Source: Oscillospiraceae bacterium Marseille-Q3528 (GTDB taxonomy: Bacteria > Bacillota > Clostridia > Lachnospirales > Lachnospiraceae). Taken from it: a stretch of DNA of 64,000 bases. The position numbers and the translations under genes were made by a program. The stretch covers positions 95,977 through 159,976 of the forward strand of contig JAGTTR010000005.1 in NCBI GenBank assembly GCA_018223385.1, read 5' to 3'. Shown in pieces: positions 52,005 through 61,115 of the stretch (positions are counted from its first letter, which is position 1; each line of letters starts with the position of its first letter). The notes beneath the pieces are model-generated. The model searched no databases. It was not told the DNA's origin and worked only from the letters and a program-made list of their open reading frames with translations.

Positions 52005-52703
52005 ATGGAAAACATGGCCTGGCTTTCTTATCTTCGCGAACTGAATCTGTTGTCGTTGACGCTGCGTATTGTGCTGGCAGTGTTTTGCGGTGGAATCATC
52101 GGTTATGAGCGGGGAAAACATCAGGAGGCAGCGGGGTTTCGTACCCATATCCTCGTCTGCGTGGGTTCTGCCTGCACCATGCTGGTGGGACAGTACATGG
52201 TGACGGTGCTGGGACAGAATACCGATCCGGCCCGTATCGGCTCCCAGGTGGTAAGCGGCATCGGTTTCATCGGCGCGGGTACGATCATTCTCAACAGCCG
52301 CCACCAGATCAAGGGCGTGACGACGGCGGCAGGCCTCTGGGCGTCTGCTGCCATGGGGCTGGCTGTGGGTGTGGGCTTTTATGAGTGCGCCATCATCATG
52401 TGCATCGTTTTGCATTTTACGCTGAAACGGCTGAACCAGATGGACGATCAGTATGTCAAGCTGACGACAGATGCCAGGATTTACATGGAATACGAGAAAG
52501 ATTTCCATTTCAGTCAGGTGGTCCGTGCCTTGCGGGAAAACGGCTGGCGGATCGTATTTCTGGAGCCGGTAACGGAGGAAAGCGCCGTGGGCGCATCCGT
52601 GCAGTTTATCATGCGCGGGGAGGAAGACAAAGGCGTTTCCAAAGAAGAAATGCTGGAAAAAATCCGCAAAATGCAGGATATCTGGTATATAGAAGAGCTG
52701 TAG
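52005..52703 (+). CDS. MgtC/SapB family membrane protein
   Basis: A 232-residue protein. Four or five N-terminal membrane segments carry the MgtC signatures GGIIGYERGK and SGIGFIGAGTIILN, then GLWASAAMG. The C-terminal about 90 residues form a soluble ACT-like domain. Members affect Mg2+ homeostasis and membrane ATPase activity. ATG 52005 follows GGAGGGG; a GTG at 51999 overlaps that site. The next gene starts 13 bases after, so the two are probably cotranscribed. Confidence 0.88.
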   Translation: MENMAWLSYLRELNLLSLTLRIVLAVFCGGIIGYERGKHQEAAGFRTHILVCVGSACTMLVGQYMVTVLGQNTDPARIGSQVVSGIGFIGAGTIILNSRHQIKGVTTAAGLWASAAMGLAVGVGFYECAIIMCIVLHFTLKRLNQMDDQYVKLTTDARIYMEYEKDFHFSQVVRALRENGWRIVFLEPVTEESAVGASVQFIMRGEEDKGVSKEEMLEKIRKMQDIWYIEEL

Positions 52704-52716
52704 GAGGAAGAGAACA

Positions 52717-54060
52717 TTGGAACTGCGATTTTCAAATCAGGATCTGAAAAAGCTGATCATTCCGCTGGTCATCGAGCAGGTGCTGGCGATCTCGGTGGGC
52801 GTGGCCGACACGGTCATGGTATCCCATGTGGGCGAGGCGGCGGTGTCCGGGGTGTCTCTGGTGGACATGATCAATGTCCTGTGTATCCAGCTGTTTGCAG
52901 CACTGGGTACCGGCGGCGCGGTGGTGTGCGCTCAGTTTATCGGACAGAAGCGCAAAGAACCGGCCTGCCAGTCCGCAGATCAGCTTATTCTTATCTCCGC
53001 AGTCATCAGTGTGATGGCCATGGCGGTCTGCCTGGCTTTTGGCGAGCCCATCATTCGGCTGGCTTTTGGAAAAATTGATGCAGATGTGATGGAAAATGCC
53101 AGAATTTATCTCATGATCACCAGTCTGTCTTTCCCGTTTGTGGCCGTTTATAACTCCTGTGCGGCGCTGTTTCGGGCCATGGGTAATTCCCGGATCTCCA
53201 TGCTGACCTCCCTGGTGATGAACATCATCAACATCAGCGGCAATGCCATCCTTATCTTTGGCCTGCACTGTAAGGTGGAGGGCGTGGCTATTCCCTCAGT
53301 GGTTTCCCGGGCGGTGGCGGCGGTCATCATGCTGCTCCTTATTCGCAATCCCAAGCTGCCGGTACATACAGGCCGGAAAATCTGCCTGCGCTTTGACCGG
53401 AAAATGATCGGCCGGATCCTGGGCATCGGCGTGCCCAGCGGCATGGAGAGCTGTTTTTTTAATCTGGGAAAGATCGTGGTGCTGTCCATCATCTCTGCCT
53501 TTGGCACAACGCAGATCGCAGCCAATGCGGTGGCAAACAATGTGGACAATGTATGCTGTATCCCGGGAAATGCCATGGGCCTTGCCATGATCACCGTCAT
53601 TGGACAGTGTGTGGGTGCCGGGGACGTGGAGCAGGTAAAATATTACACGAAAAAGCTGATGAAAATCACCTATGTCACCATGTCGTCGCTGATCATTGTG
53701 ATCCTGCTGTCCCAGCCGCTGATTTTCCGCATGTATAACCTTTCGCCGGAAACCATGGCTCTGGCAAAAATCCTCATGAGCATGCATAATATCACGGCGC
53801 TGTTTCTCTGGCCGCTGGCGTTTACTTTTCCCAACATGCTCCGCTCCTGCAACGATGTGGCCTACACCATGGTCGTTTCCATCGTGTCCATGTGCGTCGG
53901 GCGGATTTTGTTCGGATTTATCCTGGGAAAATATATGGGCTACGGTGCCATCGGCGTGTGCGCGGCCATGCTTCTGGACTGGGTGTTCCGCCTGACCTTT
54001 TTCCTCATCCGGTATTTTCGGGGCAACTGGAAGAAAACCATGTTCCGGTATGCGGGGTAA
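52717..54060 (+). CDS. MATE-family efflux transporter
   Basis: A 447-residue membrane protein with twelve segments in two halves: VADTMVSHVGEAAVSGVSL-type residues in the first half and NAVANNVDNVCCIPGNAMG in the second. The start is TTG at 52717, supported by TAGGAGGAAG. It differs clearly from the MATE protein at 31712 and belongs to another branch. Substrate unknown. Confidence 0.87.
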   Translation: MELRFSNQDLKKLIIPLVIEQVLAISVGVADTVMVSHVGEAAVSGVSLVDMINVLCIQLFAALGTGGAVVCAQFIGQKRKEPACQSADQLILISAVISVMAMAVCLAFGEPIIRLAFGKIDADVMENARIYLMITSLSFPFVAVYNSCAALFRAMGNSRISMLTSLVMNIINISGNAILIFGLHCKVEGVAIPSVVSRAVAAVIMLLLIRNPKLPVHTGRKICLRFDRKMIGRILGIGVPSGMESCFFNLGKIVVLSIISAFGTTQIAANAVANNVDNVCCIPGNAMGLAMITVIGQCVGAGDVEQVKYYTKKLMKITYVTMSSLIIVILLSQPLIFRMYNLSPETMALAKILMSMHNITALFLWPLAFTFPNMLRSCNDVAYTMVVSIVSMCVGRILFGFILGKYMGYGAIGVCAAMLLDWVFRLTFFLIRYFRGNWKKTMFRYAG

Positions 54061-54104
54061 CTGGGCCGTCTGTCTGGATGGCGGGCGGAATTTTTGGAAA
54101 CCCC

Positions 54105-54133
54105 TTGTAAATAAAGAGGGGTTCCACTATAAT
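54105..54133 (+). promoter_or_regulatory. guaA promoter
   Basis: TTGTAA (54105-54110) and TATAAT (54128-54133) are separated by 17 bases. An inverted repeat, AACCCCTT and AGAGGGGTT, spans the -35. No purine riboswitch is seen in the short leader. Confidence 0.7.
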
Positions 54134-54191
54134 AAAAAACAGTGAGCAACACAAAAATTGTGAGAGAAAACGAAACAAAGGAGGAACTGCC

Positions 54192-55769
54192 GTGAATAAG
54201 GAAATGGTGATCGTGCTTGATTTCGGCGGGCAGTACAACCAGCTGGTTGCCAGACGTGTCAGAGAATGTAACGTATACTGCGAAATATATTCTTACAGAA
54301 CCGATATAGAGAAGATCAAAGCAATGCATCCCAAGGGAATTATCCTGACAGGAGGACCAAACAGCTGTTATGAGCCGGATTCACCGACTTACACAGAGGA
54401 GCTTTTCAAACTGGGGATTCCGGTGCTCGGTCTCTGCTATGGCGCACAGCTGATGTCTCATGTGCTTGGCGGAAAAGTAGAGCGCGCAGAAGTAAGAGAG
54501 TATGGAAAGACAAAAGTTCTGATTGATAAAAAGACATCCAAGGTATTCGAGGGGGTATCTCCTGAGACCATCTGCTGGATGAGCCATTTTGACTACATTT
54601 CCAAAATCGCGCCCGGCTTCGAGATCACAGCCCATACGGCGGACTGCCCGGTGGCAGCCGCTGAAAATGAGGCAGAGAAGCTGTATGCGATCCAGTTCCA
54701 TCCGGAAGTACTTCACACCGCAGAAGGCACGAAGATGATCAATAACTTCGTAAAAAATGTCTGTGCATGTGCAGGCGACTGGAAGATGGACGCCTTTGTA
54801 GAGCATACAGTAAAAGAAATCCGGGAGAAAGTCGGAGACGGCCGGGTACTTCTTGCCCTGTCCGGCGGTGTGGATTCTTCCGTTGCAGCGGGCCTTCTTT
54901 CCCGGGCCATCGGAAAACAGCTGACCTGTGTATTTGTGGATCATGGCCTCCTTCGTAAAAATGAAGGCGACGAAGTGGAAAACGTATTTGGCCCCAATGG
55001 ACAGTTTGACCTGAATTTTATCCGTGTCAACGCACAGGAGAGATATTACAAGAAACTGGCCGGTGTCACCGAGCCGGAGGCAAAACGGAAAATCATCGGC
55101 GAAGAATTCATCCGTATTTTTGAGGAAGAGGCAAAGAAGATCGGCGCTGTGGATTTCCTGGCGCAGGGAACCATTTACCCGGATGTGGTAGAGAGCGGTC
55201 TTGGCGGAGAATCTGCGGTGATCAAATCCCATCACAATGTGGGCGGCCTTCCGAAGAATGTTGATTTCAAAGAAATCATCGAGCCCCTTCGTGATCTGTT
55301 CAAAGACGAAGTGCGCAAAGCAGGTCTGGAGCTTGGCATCCCGGAGAAACTGGTATTCCGTCAGCCCTTCCCCGGTCCGGGGCTTGGCATCCGCATCATC
55401 GGCGAAGTAAATGCAGAAAAAGTGCGGATCGTACAGGATGCAGATTACATCTACCGTGAGGAAGTTGATAAAGCAGCGGAAGCCTATAAGAAAGAGCATG
55501 GCATCGCTCCCGCATGGATGCCGAACCAGTATTTCGCAGCCCTCACCAACATGCGTTCCGTTGGCGTTATGGGTGACGAGAGAACCTACGATTACGCCGT
55601 GGCACTGCGTGCCGTCAACACCATCGACTTTATGACTGCTGAGTCTGCTGAGATTCCCTTCGCAGTTCTTCAGACGGTGATGAGCAGGATCATCAATGAG
55701 GTGAGAGGGGTCAATCGAGTATTCTATGATCTCACCAGCAAGCCGCCGGGAACGATTGAGTTTGAGTAA
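54192..55769 (+). CDS. guaA: GMP synthase (glutamine-hydrolysing)
   Basis: A 525-residue enzyme that makes GMP from XMP. The glutaminase domain has its nucleophile in GLCYGAQLM and HPEVLHT; the ATP pyrophosphatase PP-loop is [12 protein letters not shown] near residue 223; the dimerisation domain ends with [12 protein letters not shown]. The start is GTG with AAGGAGG. It is intact although a mobile element begins right after it; the 3' end of guaA is a known insertion site for mobile elements. Confidence 0.97.
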   Translation: MNKEMVIVLDFGGQYNQLVARRVRECNVYCEIYSYRTDIEKIKAMHPKGIILTGGPNSCYEPDSPTYTEELFKLGIPVLGLCYGAQLMSHVLGGKVERAEVREYGKTKVLIDKKTSKVFEGVSPETICWMSHFDYISKIAPGFEITAHTADCPVAAAENEAEKLYAIQFHPEVLHTAEGTKMINNFVKNVCACAGDWKMDAFVEHTVKEIREKVGDGRVLLALSGGVDSSVAAGLLSRAIGKQLTCVFVDHGLLRKNEGDEVENVFGPNGQFDLNFIRVNAQERYYKKLAGVTEPEAKRKIIGEEFIRIFEEEAKKIGAVDFLAQGTIYPDVVESGLGGESAVIKSHHNVGGLPKNVDFKEIIEPLRDLFKDEVRKAGLELGIPEKLVFRQPFPGPGLGIRIIGEVNAEKVRIVQDADYIYREEVDKAAEAYKKEHGIAPAWMPNQYFAALTNMRSVGVMGDERTYDYAVALRAVNTIDFMTAESAEIPFAVLQTVMSRIINEVRGVNRVFYDLTSKPPGTIEFE

Positions 55770-55777
55770 CAGACAGA

Positions 55778-55814
55778 ACCCCGGAAATGCTGATAAAATG
55801 GGCATTTCCGGGGT
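55778..55814. terminator. Hairpin after guaA
   Basis: ACCCCGGAAATGC and GCATTTCCGGGGT form a perfect 13-bp stem with an 11-base loop. The T-run is poor on the plus strand, so termination is plausible but not certain. Confidence 0.7.
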
Positions 55815-55844
55815 CAATTTATGTCTTTTGGCTCTAAAATGGCT

Positions 55845-56723
55845 CTAATTGTTTTCTGTGCAGTTATTTTCGGAATAATAGCGGAAGGCTTTCACAATAT
55901 ATTCGCTGCTTCCTGCACCATGTTTTGTGTCAAATACTTTGCTAAGATAATCATTAGAATAAGTGTCGATCATCATCCGGCAATAATTTTCTGCACCTCC
56001 GATCAGAAGTTTTGGGGCAGTGGCCTGAGCGTTGGCTATGATTTCCTCTACAATGCTTTGAACCGGTTCCGAAGCTACATCTTCCCCTTTGTGAGAAGCC
56101 AGCTTAAGAAATTTGTCTTCTGTCCGCATTTCTTCCGGTATCTGTGAATACCAGTTCTCCATAATTTCAGAAAAATGCTCCAGATTATGCTTCATTTCTT
56201 CGGTATATTTTTCAATACTGCCAAACTGCTGGATGGCGAGTTTTGCCATATGTTCTTCATCATCTCTGATTTTCTGGATGAACATATCAAAATTTTCAAT
56301 GCTTCCCCAGTGTTGAATGACAGTTTCGGTCTGATTGGATTTGAAATCTTCCAAAGCGTTGATGTAATCCGACAGATCAAATTCTTTAAAGCTCATACAT
56401 TGTTCTCCTTTCTCAAGACGTTCGAGAAGCTGTATAAGCCGGTCAAGGCGATCCCGTTTCAGCAGGAATAGTTCTTTTTGCTTTTTAAAAGCAGCAATCC
56501 TGTCAAAATCTGGTTTCTCCAAAATCTCTTTTATTTCTTTTAGTGGAAATCCCAGCTCCTTAAAAAACAAGATTTGTTGTAAGATCTGCAATGTGTTATC
56601 GTCATACATTCGATAACCGGCTGCAGTGAGTTCACTTGGTTTCAGCAGTCCGATTTCATCATAGTATTGAAGTGTACGTATGCTGACGCCAGTCAGCTTT
56701 GCAACCTGACTTATACTTTTCAT
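55845..56723 (-). CDS. MerR-family regulator with TipAS-like antibiotic-binding domain
   Basis: A 292-residue regulator. Residues about 1-70 form the MerR helix-turn-helix (SISQVAKLTGVSIRTLQYYDEIGLLKPS). A coiled-coil follows, and the C-terminal half matches the TipAS domain (helical, Trp-containing, MFIQKIRDDEEHMAKLAIQQ region). TipA-type proteins sense thiopeptides and activate promoters. ATG 56723 is chosen over TTG 56726. Being just inside the element boundary, it may be cargo or a neighbour. Confidence 0.8.
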   Translation of the reverse strand: MKSISQVAKLTGVSIRTLQYYDEIGLLKPSELTAAGYRMYDDNTLQILQQILFFKELGFPLKEIKEILEKPDFDRIAAFKKQKELFLLKRDRLDRLIQLLERLEKGEQCMSFKEFDLSDYINALEDFKSNQTETVIQHWGSIENFDMFIQKIRDDEEHMAKLAIQQFGSIEKYTEEMKHNLEHFSEIMENWYSQIPEEMRTEDKFLKLASHKGEDVASEPVQSIVEEIIANAQATAPKLLIGGAENYCRMMIDTYSNDYLSKVFDTKHGAGSSEYIVKAFRYYSENNCTENN

Positions 56724-56834
56724 CAAAACAGCTCTTCTCGTTACAGGGAAAAACAGGAATGAGCGCCCACATCTGTTATTCCTTGAGAAAAGAATACAAT
56801 ATCACGCAACGTGAGAGTCAAGAGAATTTGACGA

Positions 56835-57380
56835 TTATTTTTCAGGATATACTTTTACATCTATTCCAGAAACGCCTTTTTTGACGACAATATTTGTATC
56901 AACTAAATGCTGTTTGATTTGCTCACAGGTTTCGTTCATCTGTGCCACTTCCTGCTGGAATGCTTCTTCACTTGGAAATGCGTCTTTGGAGGCAAGCAGA
57001 TTTTCCTGCCATTTCTTTGTTTTAGCAAATTTAGCCAGTCGGTCATTGATTGCCGGGTGCTTAAAACGGATATAGATTGTCTCTGGAATGATATTTCCGT
57101 CCTCATCTTTATTTCCGTCAATCTCCATATCTATTTGATCGTCCATTTTAAAAAGTAAGGTAAGCACATCAGAAGCAGTTTCTATATCAAAATCCGTAAA
57201 AACATTGATACTTACGCCTAAAGCGTTTGCAATTTTTAAAAGCTGGTCAGGCTTGGGATTACGGCTGCCCAGTTCATATTTACGGATCGTGGTTCCGTCT
57301 ATGCCCGCCAGTTGTCCTAACATATTCTGTGAAATTCCTCGGATGTTTCGGAATGTTTTAATCTTTTCTCCTACTGTCAT
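56835..57380 (-). CDS. XRE-family repressor of the element
   Basis: A 181-residue protein. Residues about 8-60 form the helix-turn-helix (FRNIRGISQNMLGQLAGI, then TIRKYELGSRNPKP). The C-terminal part is helical and unrecognised. It is divergent from the excisionase and integrase genes. Two AGGCAC/GTGCCT sites lie in the intergenic promoter, so it probably represses excision. AAGGAG precedes its start. Confidence 0.82.
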   Translation of the reverse strand: MTVGEKIKTFRNIRGISQNMLGQLAGIDGTTIRKYELGSRNPKPDQLLKIANALGVSINVFTDFDIETASDVLTLLFKMDDQIDMEIDGNKDEDGNIIPETIYIRFKHPAINDRLAKFAKTKKWQENLLASKDAFPSEEAFQQEVAQMNETCEQIKQHLVDTNIVVKKGVSGIDVKVYPEK

Positions 57381-57473
57381 AAGGTGACTCCTTTCAGAGT
57401 GAATATAAATAATAGGGACATTTGTATTCTATCACATTCAAACGAAATAGGGAAGAAAAATTTAGGAACTATA

Positions 57474-57530
57474 TTGACAAGGCACAAAAGAGCCTATATA
57501 ATGAGGATGAAACAAGGCACAAATGTGCCT
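57474..57530 (+). promoter_or_regulatory. Excision-module promoter with two repressor operators
   Basis: TTGACA (57474-57479) and TATAAT (57497-57502) are 17 bases apart, a consensus promoter. AGGCACAAAAGAGCCT (57480-57495) fills the spacer and AGGCACAAATGTGCCT (57515-57530) is a perfect palindrome just downstream. Confidence 0.8.
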
Positions 57531-57553
57531 AATAAAAATAAGGAGGACACTGA

Positions 57554-57748
57554 ATGGAGAAAACAAGAAAAATGTATGTAACAGCGGAAGAAGCAGCGGA
57601 GATACTTGGCGTGTCAACAGGTTATGCCTATAAGATTATACGGGGATTAAACGAAGAATTAAAAGAAAAAGGTTACCGGACGATCTGCGGCAAAGTTCCA
57701 ACAAAGTATTTTGAAGAAAAGTTTTACGGTTTGACCGTAACAATGTAG
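57554..57748 (+). CDS. Excisionase-like DNA-binding protein
   Basis: A 64-residue winged-helix protein; MYVTAEEAAEILGVSTGYAYKII matches MerR/excisionase-type helix-turn-helix segments of integrative elements. It lies 14 bases upstream of the integrase gene and is transcribed with it from the operator-controlled promoter. Such proteins direct excision. Confidence 0.78.
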   Translation: MEKTRKMYVTAEEAAEILGVSTGYAYKIIRGLNEELKEKGYRTICGKVPTKYFEEKFYGLTVTM

Positions 57749-57762
57749 AGAGGGGGTCTTTT

Positions 57763-58827
57763 ATGCCGGCAACAAGAGACGGTAAGATGTGGCGCAGTCA
57801 GTTTTATTACAAAGACTGGCAGGGAGTGAGTCATAAGAAAAACAAGAGAGGCTTTAGAACAAAAGCGGAAGCAGAACAATGGGAGCGAGATTTCCTTCAG
57901 CAACAGCAGCGCAATCTGGACATCAATTTTGAAAACTTTGTTCAGATTTATTACGAAGATATGGAACATCGGCTGCGTGAAAATACCATGAGGACAAAGA
58001 AGTTTATCATTGATCTGAAAATTATTCCTTATTTCAAAAATAAGAAGATGAATGAAATTAAGGCTTCGGATGTACGAGCATGGCAAAATGCTCTCATGAA
58101 AAAGGGATATTCGCAGACCTATCTGAAAACTGTAAACAATCAGTTATCTGCTATTTTTAACTATGCAGTAAAATATTACGATTTGCGGGATAATCCATGC
58201 AGAAAGGCTGGAAGCATAGGGAAAAGCTGCGCCGGAGAAAGACAGTTCTGGACGAAGCAGGAGTTTAAACGATTTCTTGCAACTGTAGAAGATAAGCCGG
58301 AAGCAAGGATGGCTTTTCTACTTCTTTACTGGACAGGCATGAGGATTGGAGAATTACTTGCGTTGACCTATAACGATATTGATTTGGAAAAACGCACAAT
58401 TTCAATCAATAAATCATATCAGCGTCTGGACGGCAGGGATATTATCACACCACCCAAGACTCCAAAAAGCAAACGTATCGTGACGATACCGCCATTTCTT
58501 GCAGAAGAATTACGGGATTATATGTCTCATCTATACGGGATTATGGCGGATGAGAGAATGTTCCGATTTACAAAGTCTTATATGGAACATGAAATTATCA
58601 GAGGGATTAAGGCTTCCGGTGTAAAGCGGATAAGGCTGCATGATTTACGCCACTCACATGCTTCTCTACTTGTGGAAATGGGCTTTACTCCATTGGCGAT
58701 TGCGGATCGGCTGGGGCATGAGAAAATTGAAACCACGCTAAACACCTATTCGCATTTATATCCCAACAAACAGGGAGAACTTGCGGACAGACTGGAAATT
58801 GAAAATAACAAGGAGGACGAGGAATGA
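57763..58827 (+). CDS. int: Tyrosine recombinase integrase
   Basis: A 354-residue integrase. An N-terminal arm-binding domain (residues 1-50) and SAM-like core (60-160) precede the catalytic domain with Arg193 in TGMRIGEL, HDLRHSH near 293-299, GH near 318 and the nucleophile Tyr near 329 in LNTYSHLY. It is complete. It is the driver of integration; its proximity to guaA suggests that guaA 3' end is the target. Its stop overlaps the next start (ATGA). Confidence 0.93.
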   Translation: MPATRDGKMWRSQFYYKDWQGVSHKKNKRGFRTKAEAEQWERDFLQQQQRNLDINFENFVQIYYEDMEHRLRENTMRTKKFIIDLKIIPYFKNKKMNEIKASDVRAWQNALMKKGYSQTYLKTVNNQLSAIFNYAVKYYDLRDNPCRKAGSIGKSCAGERQFWTKQEFKRFLATVEDKPEARMAFLLLYWTGMRIGELLALTYNDIDLEKRTISINKSYQRLDGRDIITPPKTPKSKRIVTIPPFLAEELRDYMSHLYGIMADERMFRFTKSYMEHEIIRGIKASGVKRIRLHDLRHSHASLLVEMGFTPLAIADRLGHEKIETTLNTYSHLYPNKQGELADRLEIENNKEDEE

Positions 58828-59201
58828 GCGGAGTTCATAAGTATCCGACAATCAGCTTTCGGATTTCAACCAGAGAAAGAGAAGAAATTGAAGCAAAGAT
58901 TTTAGCAAGTGGAATGTCAAAAAGAGATTATTTTGTACGTTCCTGTATTTATAACCGGGTATGCGTAGTTGGAAAGAAAGAGCTGATCTATCGGTTGGTA
59001 GAGGAATTAAAGATTATGCAGACAAATATTCGTGAAGTGACAGATCAGTTTGAACAGGCAGAAATAACACTGTCAGAAGAAGGATTGCAGGACATGAAAA
59101 ATGACTGCTTGGATATGCTGAAGGCGATTATCTGGCTGCTGGATGGCGCAAGTTACCTGTGGCAGGACAAAGAAAAAAGCCCCGACAGCGGCAACTGTTA
59201 G
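58824..59201 (+). CDS. MobC-like relaxosome accessory protein
   Basis: A 125-residue protein with a ribbon-helix-helix-like N-terminus (YPTISFRISTREREEIEAKI) and a helical C-terminus, as in plasmid mobilisation MobC proteins that help the relaxase at oriT. It overlaps the integrase gene by four bases. The relaxase lies 1.9 kb downstream. Family call is from architecture and context. Confidence 0.55.
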   Translation: MSGVHKYPTISFRISTREREEIEAKILASGMSKRDYFVRSCIYNRVCVVGKKELIYRLVEELKIMQTNIREVTDQFEQAEITLSEEGLQDMKNDCLDMLKAIIWLLDGASYLWQDKEKSPDSGNC

Positions 59202-59300
59202 GGCTGTGATAACTGGGAAATTTCTGTTATCAACTATCACAATACGAGTATAACAGAGGTTCCCATTTGTGACAATCATTTTTTACAGTGGGAGGTTGAA

Positions 59301-60299
59301 ATGCAGAATAAAAAATCAAAAACTGAACTACGATTGATTAACATGGAAAACGTAGCGGTAGAGCAGGTGGAATGGCTGCTCTATCCATTCATCCCGTATG
59401 GGAAAGTCACAATCATACAGGGAGATCCTGGAGAGGGGAAAACAACAATGGTGTTACAGATCATAGCAAAGCTGACAAAAGGCGAGCCTGTGCTGCCGAT
59501 AAAAGACGGAGAGGAAGAACCCGCAGAAAAGGCAGACGAGCCAGTCAATGTGATCTACCAGACTGCAGAAGACGGGCTGGGAGATACTATAAAGCCCCGT
59601 CTTCTGGCGGCAGGGGCAGACTGTTCCAAAGTGCTTGTCATTGATGATAGTGAACAGCCGTTGACAATGTTAGATGAACGTCTGGAACAGGCAATCCAGC
59701 AGACAGACGCCCGTCTTGTAGTCTTAGATCCGATTCAGAGTTTTCTTGGAGCGGAAGTAGACATGCACCGGGCAAATGAAATCCGTCCACTGATAAAACG
59801 GGTATCTGTGCTGGCGGAAAAATATCACTGTGCGATTGTCCTGATTGGTCATATGAACAAGAACAGCACCGGAAAATCTTCATACAGGGGGCTTGGCTCC
59901 ATTGACTTTCAGGCTGCGGCAAGGAGCGTTCTGATCGTAGGGCGTGTGAAGAACGAGCCGGAAACAAGAGTAGTTTGCCATGTAAAAAGCTCCCTTGCAC
60001 CAGAGGGAAAATCAATCGCCTTCCGTTTGGACAAAGAAAACGGATTTGAGTGGAGCGGGGAATATGACATCAGTGCGGACGATCTGCTGAACGGCAATAA
60101 CCGTGGACAGAAAATAAAAGAGGCGAAAGAGTTCCTGCTGGAGATATTGGCGGAAGGGGCAGTTGAACAAAATGTAATCCTTAAAGAGGCGGCAAGGCGT
60201 GGCATTAAAGGGAAAACACTCTGGAATGCGAAGAAGGCTCTAGGCATCCAGTCGATAAAACCCGGCGGACACTGGTCGTGGGTATTGCCGGAACAATAA
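59301..60299 (+). CDS. RepA-like AAA ATPase
   Basis: A 332-residue RecA-fold ATPase. Walker A is GDPGEGKTT near residue 47, Walker B is VVLDPIQSFLG, and IVLIGHMNK follows. It resembles RSF1010 RepA-type hexameric helicases and the AAA_25 family found in mobile elements; it may support element replication. The C-terminal 60 residues are an additional winged-helix-like region. GGGAGG precedes the start. Confidence 0.78.
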   Translation: MQNKKSKTELRLINMENVAVEQVEWLLYPFIPYGKVTIIQGDPGEGKTTMVLQIIAKLTKGEPVLPIKDGEEEPAEKADEPVNVIYQTAEDGLGDTIKPRLLAAGADCSKVLVIDDSEQPLTMLDERLEQAIQQTDARLVVLDPIQSFLGAEVDMHRANEIRPLIKRVSVLAEKYHCAIVLIGHMNKNSTGKSSYRGLGSIDFQAAARSVLIVGRVKNEPETRVVCHVKSSLAPEGKSIAFRLDKENGFEWSGEYDISADDLLNGNNRGQKIKEAKEFLLEILAEGAVEQNVILKEAARRGIKGKTLWNAKKALGIQSIKPGGHWSWVLPEQ

Positions 60300-60307
60300 A
60301 TCAACAT

Positions 60308-60346
60308 GGCAAGATTACCATTTCTCTAGGAATGGGTAATGTTGCC
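60308..60346 (+). other. Hairpin between the ATPase and small protein genes
   Basis: GGCAAGATTACCATT pairs imperfectly with AATGGGTAATGTTGCC around an eight-base loop. There is no T-run, so it is more likely a processing or regulatory structure than a terminator. Confidence 0.5.
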
Positions 60347-60365
60347 ACCTTGAAAGGAGATTTGG

Positions 60366-60599
60366 ATGAAACAGGTACAGATACCGCAGGAATTGTTTGT
60401 ACAACTGATTCATTATCATCTGATGGAGGACAACAGCCATGAGGGTGAGATAAAGATAGGATTGGAGAAAAAACTGGATGCACTGGTGTTACGTGAGTTA
60501 TATGGGAAGTCTAAGACTGCGCCAACAGAGGAAGAACGGGAGAAAGCTCGGCAGGAATATCTGGACAGGCGGGGGATACCGAACAGTTTCCGCTGGTAA
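60366..60599 (+). CDS. Conserved small protein of mobile elements (annotated elsewhere as complexin-2-like)
   Basis: A 77-residue protein (QIPQELFVQLIHYHLMED, then EEREKARQEYLDRRGIP). Similar proteins are common in clostridial mobilizable elements, often under the misleading name complexin-2; the function is unknown. AAGGAG precedes the start. Confidence 0.7.
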   Translation: MKQVQIPQELFVQLIHYHLMEDNSHEGEIKIGLEKKLDALVLRELYGKSKTAPTEEEREKARQEYLDRRGIPNSFRW

Positions 60600-60673
60600 A
60601 GTTTTCTTTGATGATATAAGACAGGAGCGTGGCACGCTCCTGTGATAGCGGACAAGGCGGAAGGAGGGATTTT

Positions 60674-60913
60674 ATGATTATCCAGCCGGAACGTGGAGCA
60701 CGGAATGTCAATGAAAAATTTTATGAGATGGAGACGAGACAGATTGCTATGCTCAATGAAATTTTTGGAGAGATTGAACTGACAAAAGGAGAAATGCGGA
60801 CGTTGGTATGGCTTTCAGGATGGGAGGAAAGCACAGTGGCAAATGTGGTATCCGCAATACGAAAAGCGATAGCAGCGGGAGCAGGGCGGCAGGAACAGCC
60901 GCTCCGTCCATAG
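60674..60913 (+). CDS. Small hypothetical protein of the element
   Basis: A 79-residue helical protein (ETRQIAMLNEIFGEIELTKG, then EMRTLVWLSGWEE). I recognise no family; it sits between the small protein and oriT genes of a mobilizable element. ATG 60674 has AAGGAGGG upstream. A 15-residue longer frame begins within the ribosome site region and is unlikely. Confidence 0.6.
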   Translation: MIIQPERGARNVNEKFYEMETRQIAMLNEIFGEIELTKGEMRTLVWLSGWEESTVANVVSAIRKAIAAGAGRQEQPLRP

Positions 60914-60929
60914 GACGGAAAAGGTCTAC

Positions 60930-61115
60930 GCTCCGCTTCGGTCGGTGCAGAACAGACGTCCCCCGGACGTCTTGCCCCCCCGGAGGGCGCAAAGGCAGCT
61001 TTTGATGGACGGAACGGCTGTCAAAAGTGCTTTTACGTTACTTTCGGCGAAAGTAACAAAGCCTATGCGCCGTATCCGGCGCTGATTACACCCGAACAGG
61101 GAGAGAGGAGAGTTA
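60930..61115 (+). other. Candidate origin of transfer (oriT)
   Basis: GTTACTTTC-GGC-GAAAGTAAC is a perfect 9-bp hairpin (about 61035-61055). GCGCCG-TATC-CGGCGC follows just after. GC-rich GACGTC repeats precede them. The cluster lies directly upstream of the relaxase gene, where oriT is expected. Confidence 0.55.

Noticed and set aside
54061..54191. Purine riboswitch before guaA
   Set aside because: The leader after the promoter is too short and has no purine-riboswitch core.
54381..55817. A 478-codon open frame on the minus strand
   Set aside because: It is antisense to guaA and lacks any recognisable domain or ribosome site.
55825..55855. Direct repeat GGCTCTAA-AAT-GGCTCTAA after guaA as an attachment site
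   Set aside because: The two copies are only a few bases apart, so they cannot be the two ends of the element; the real att pair needs sequence past the window.
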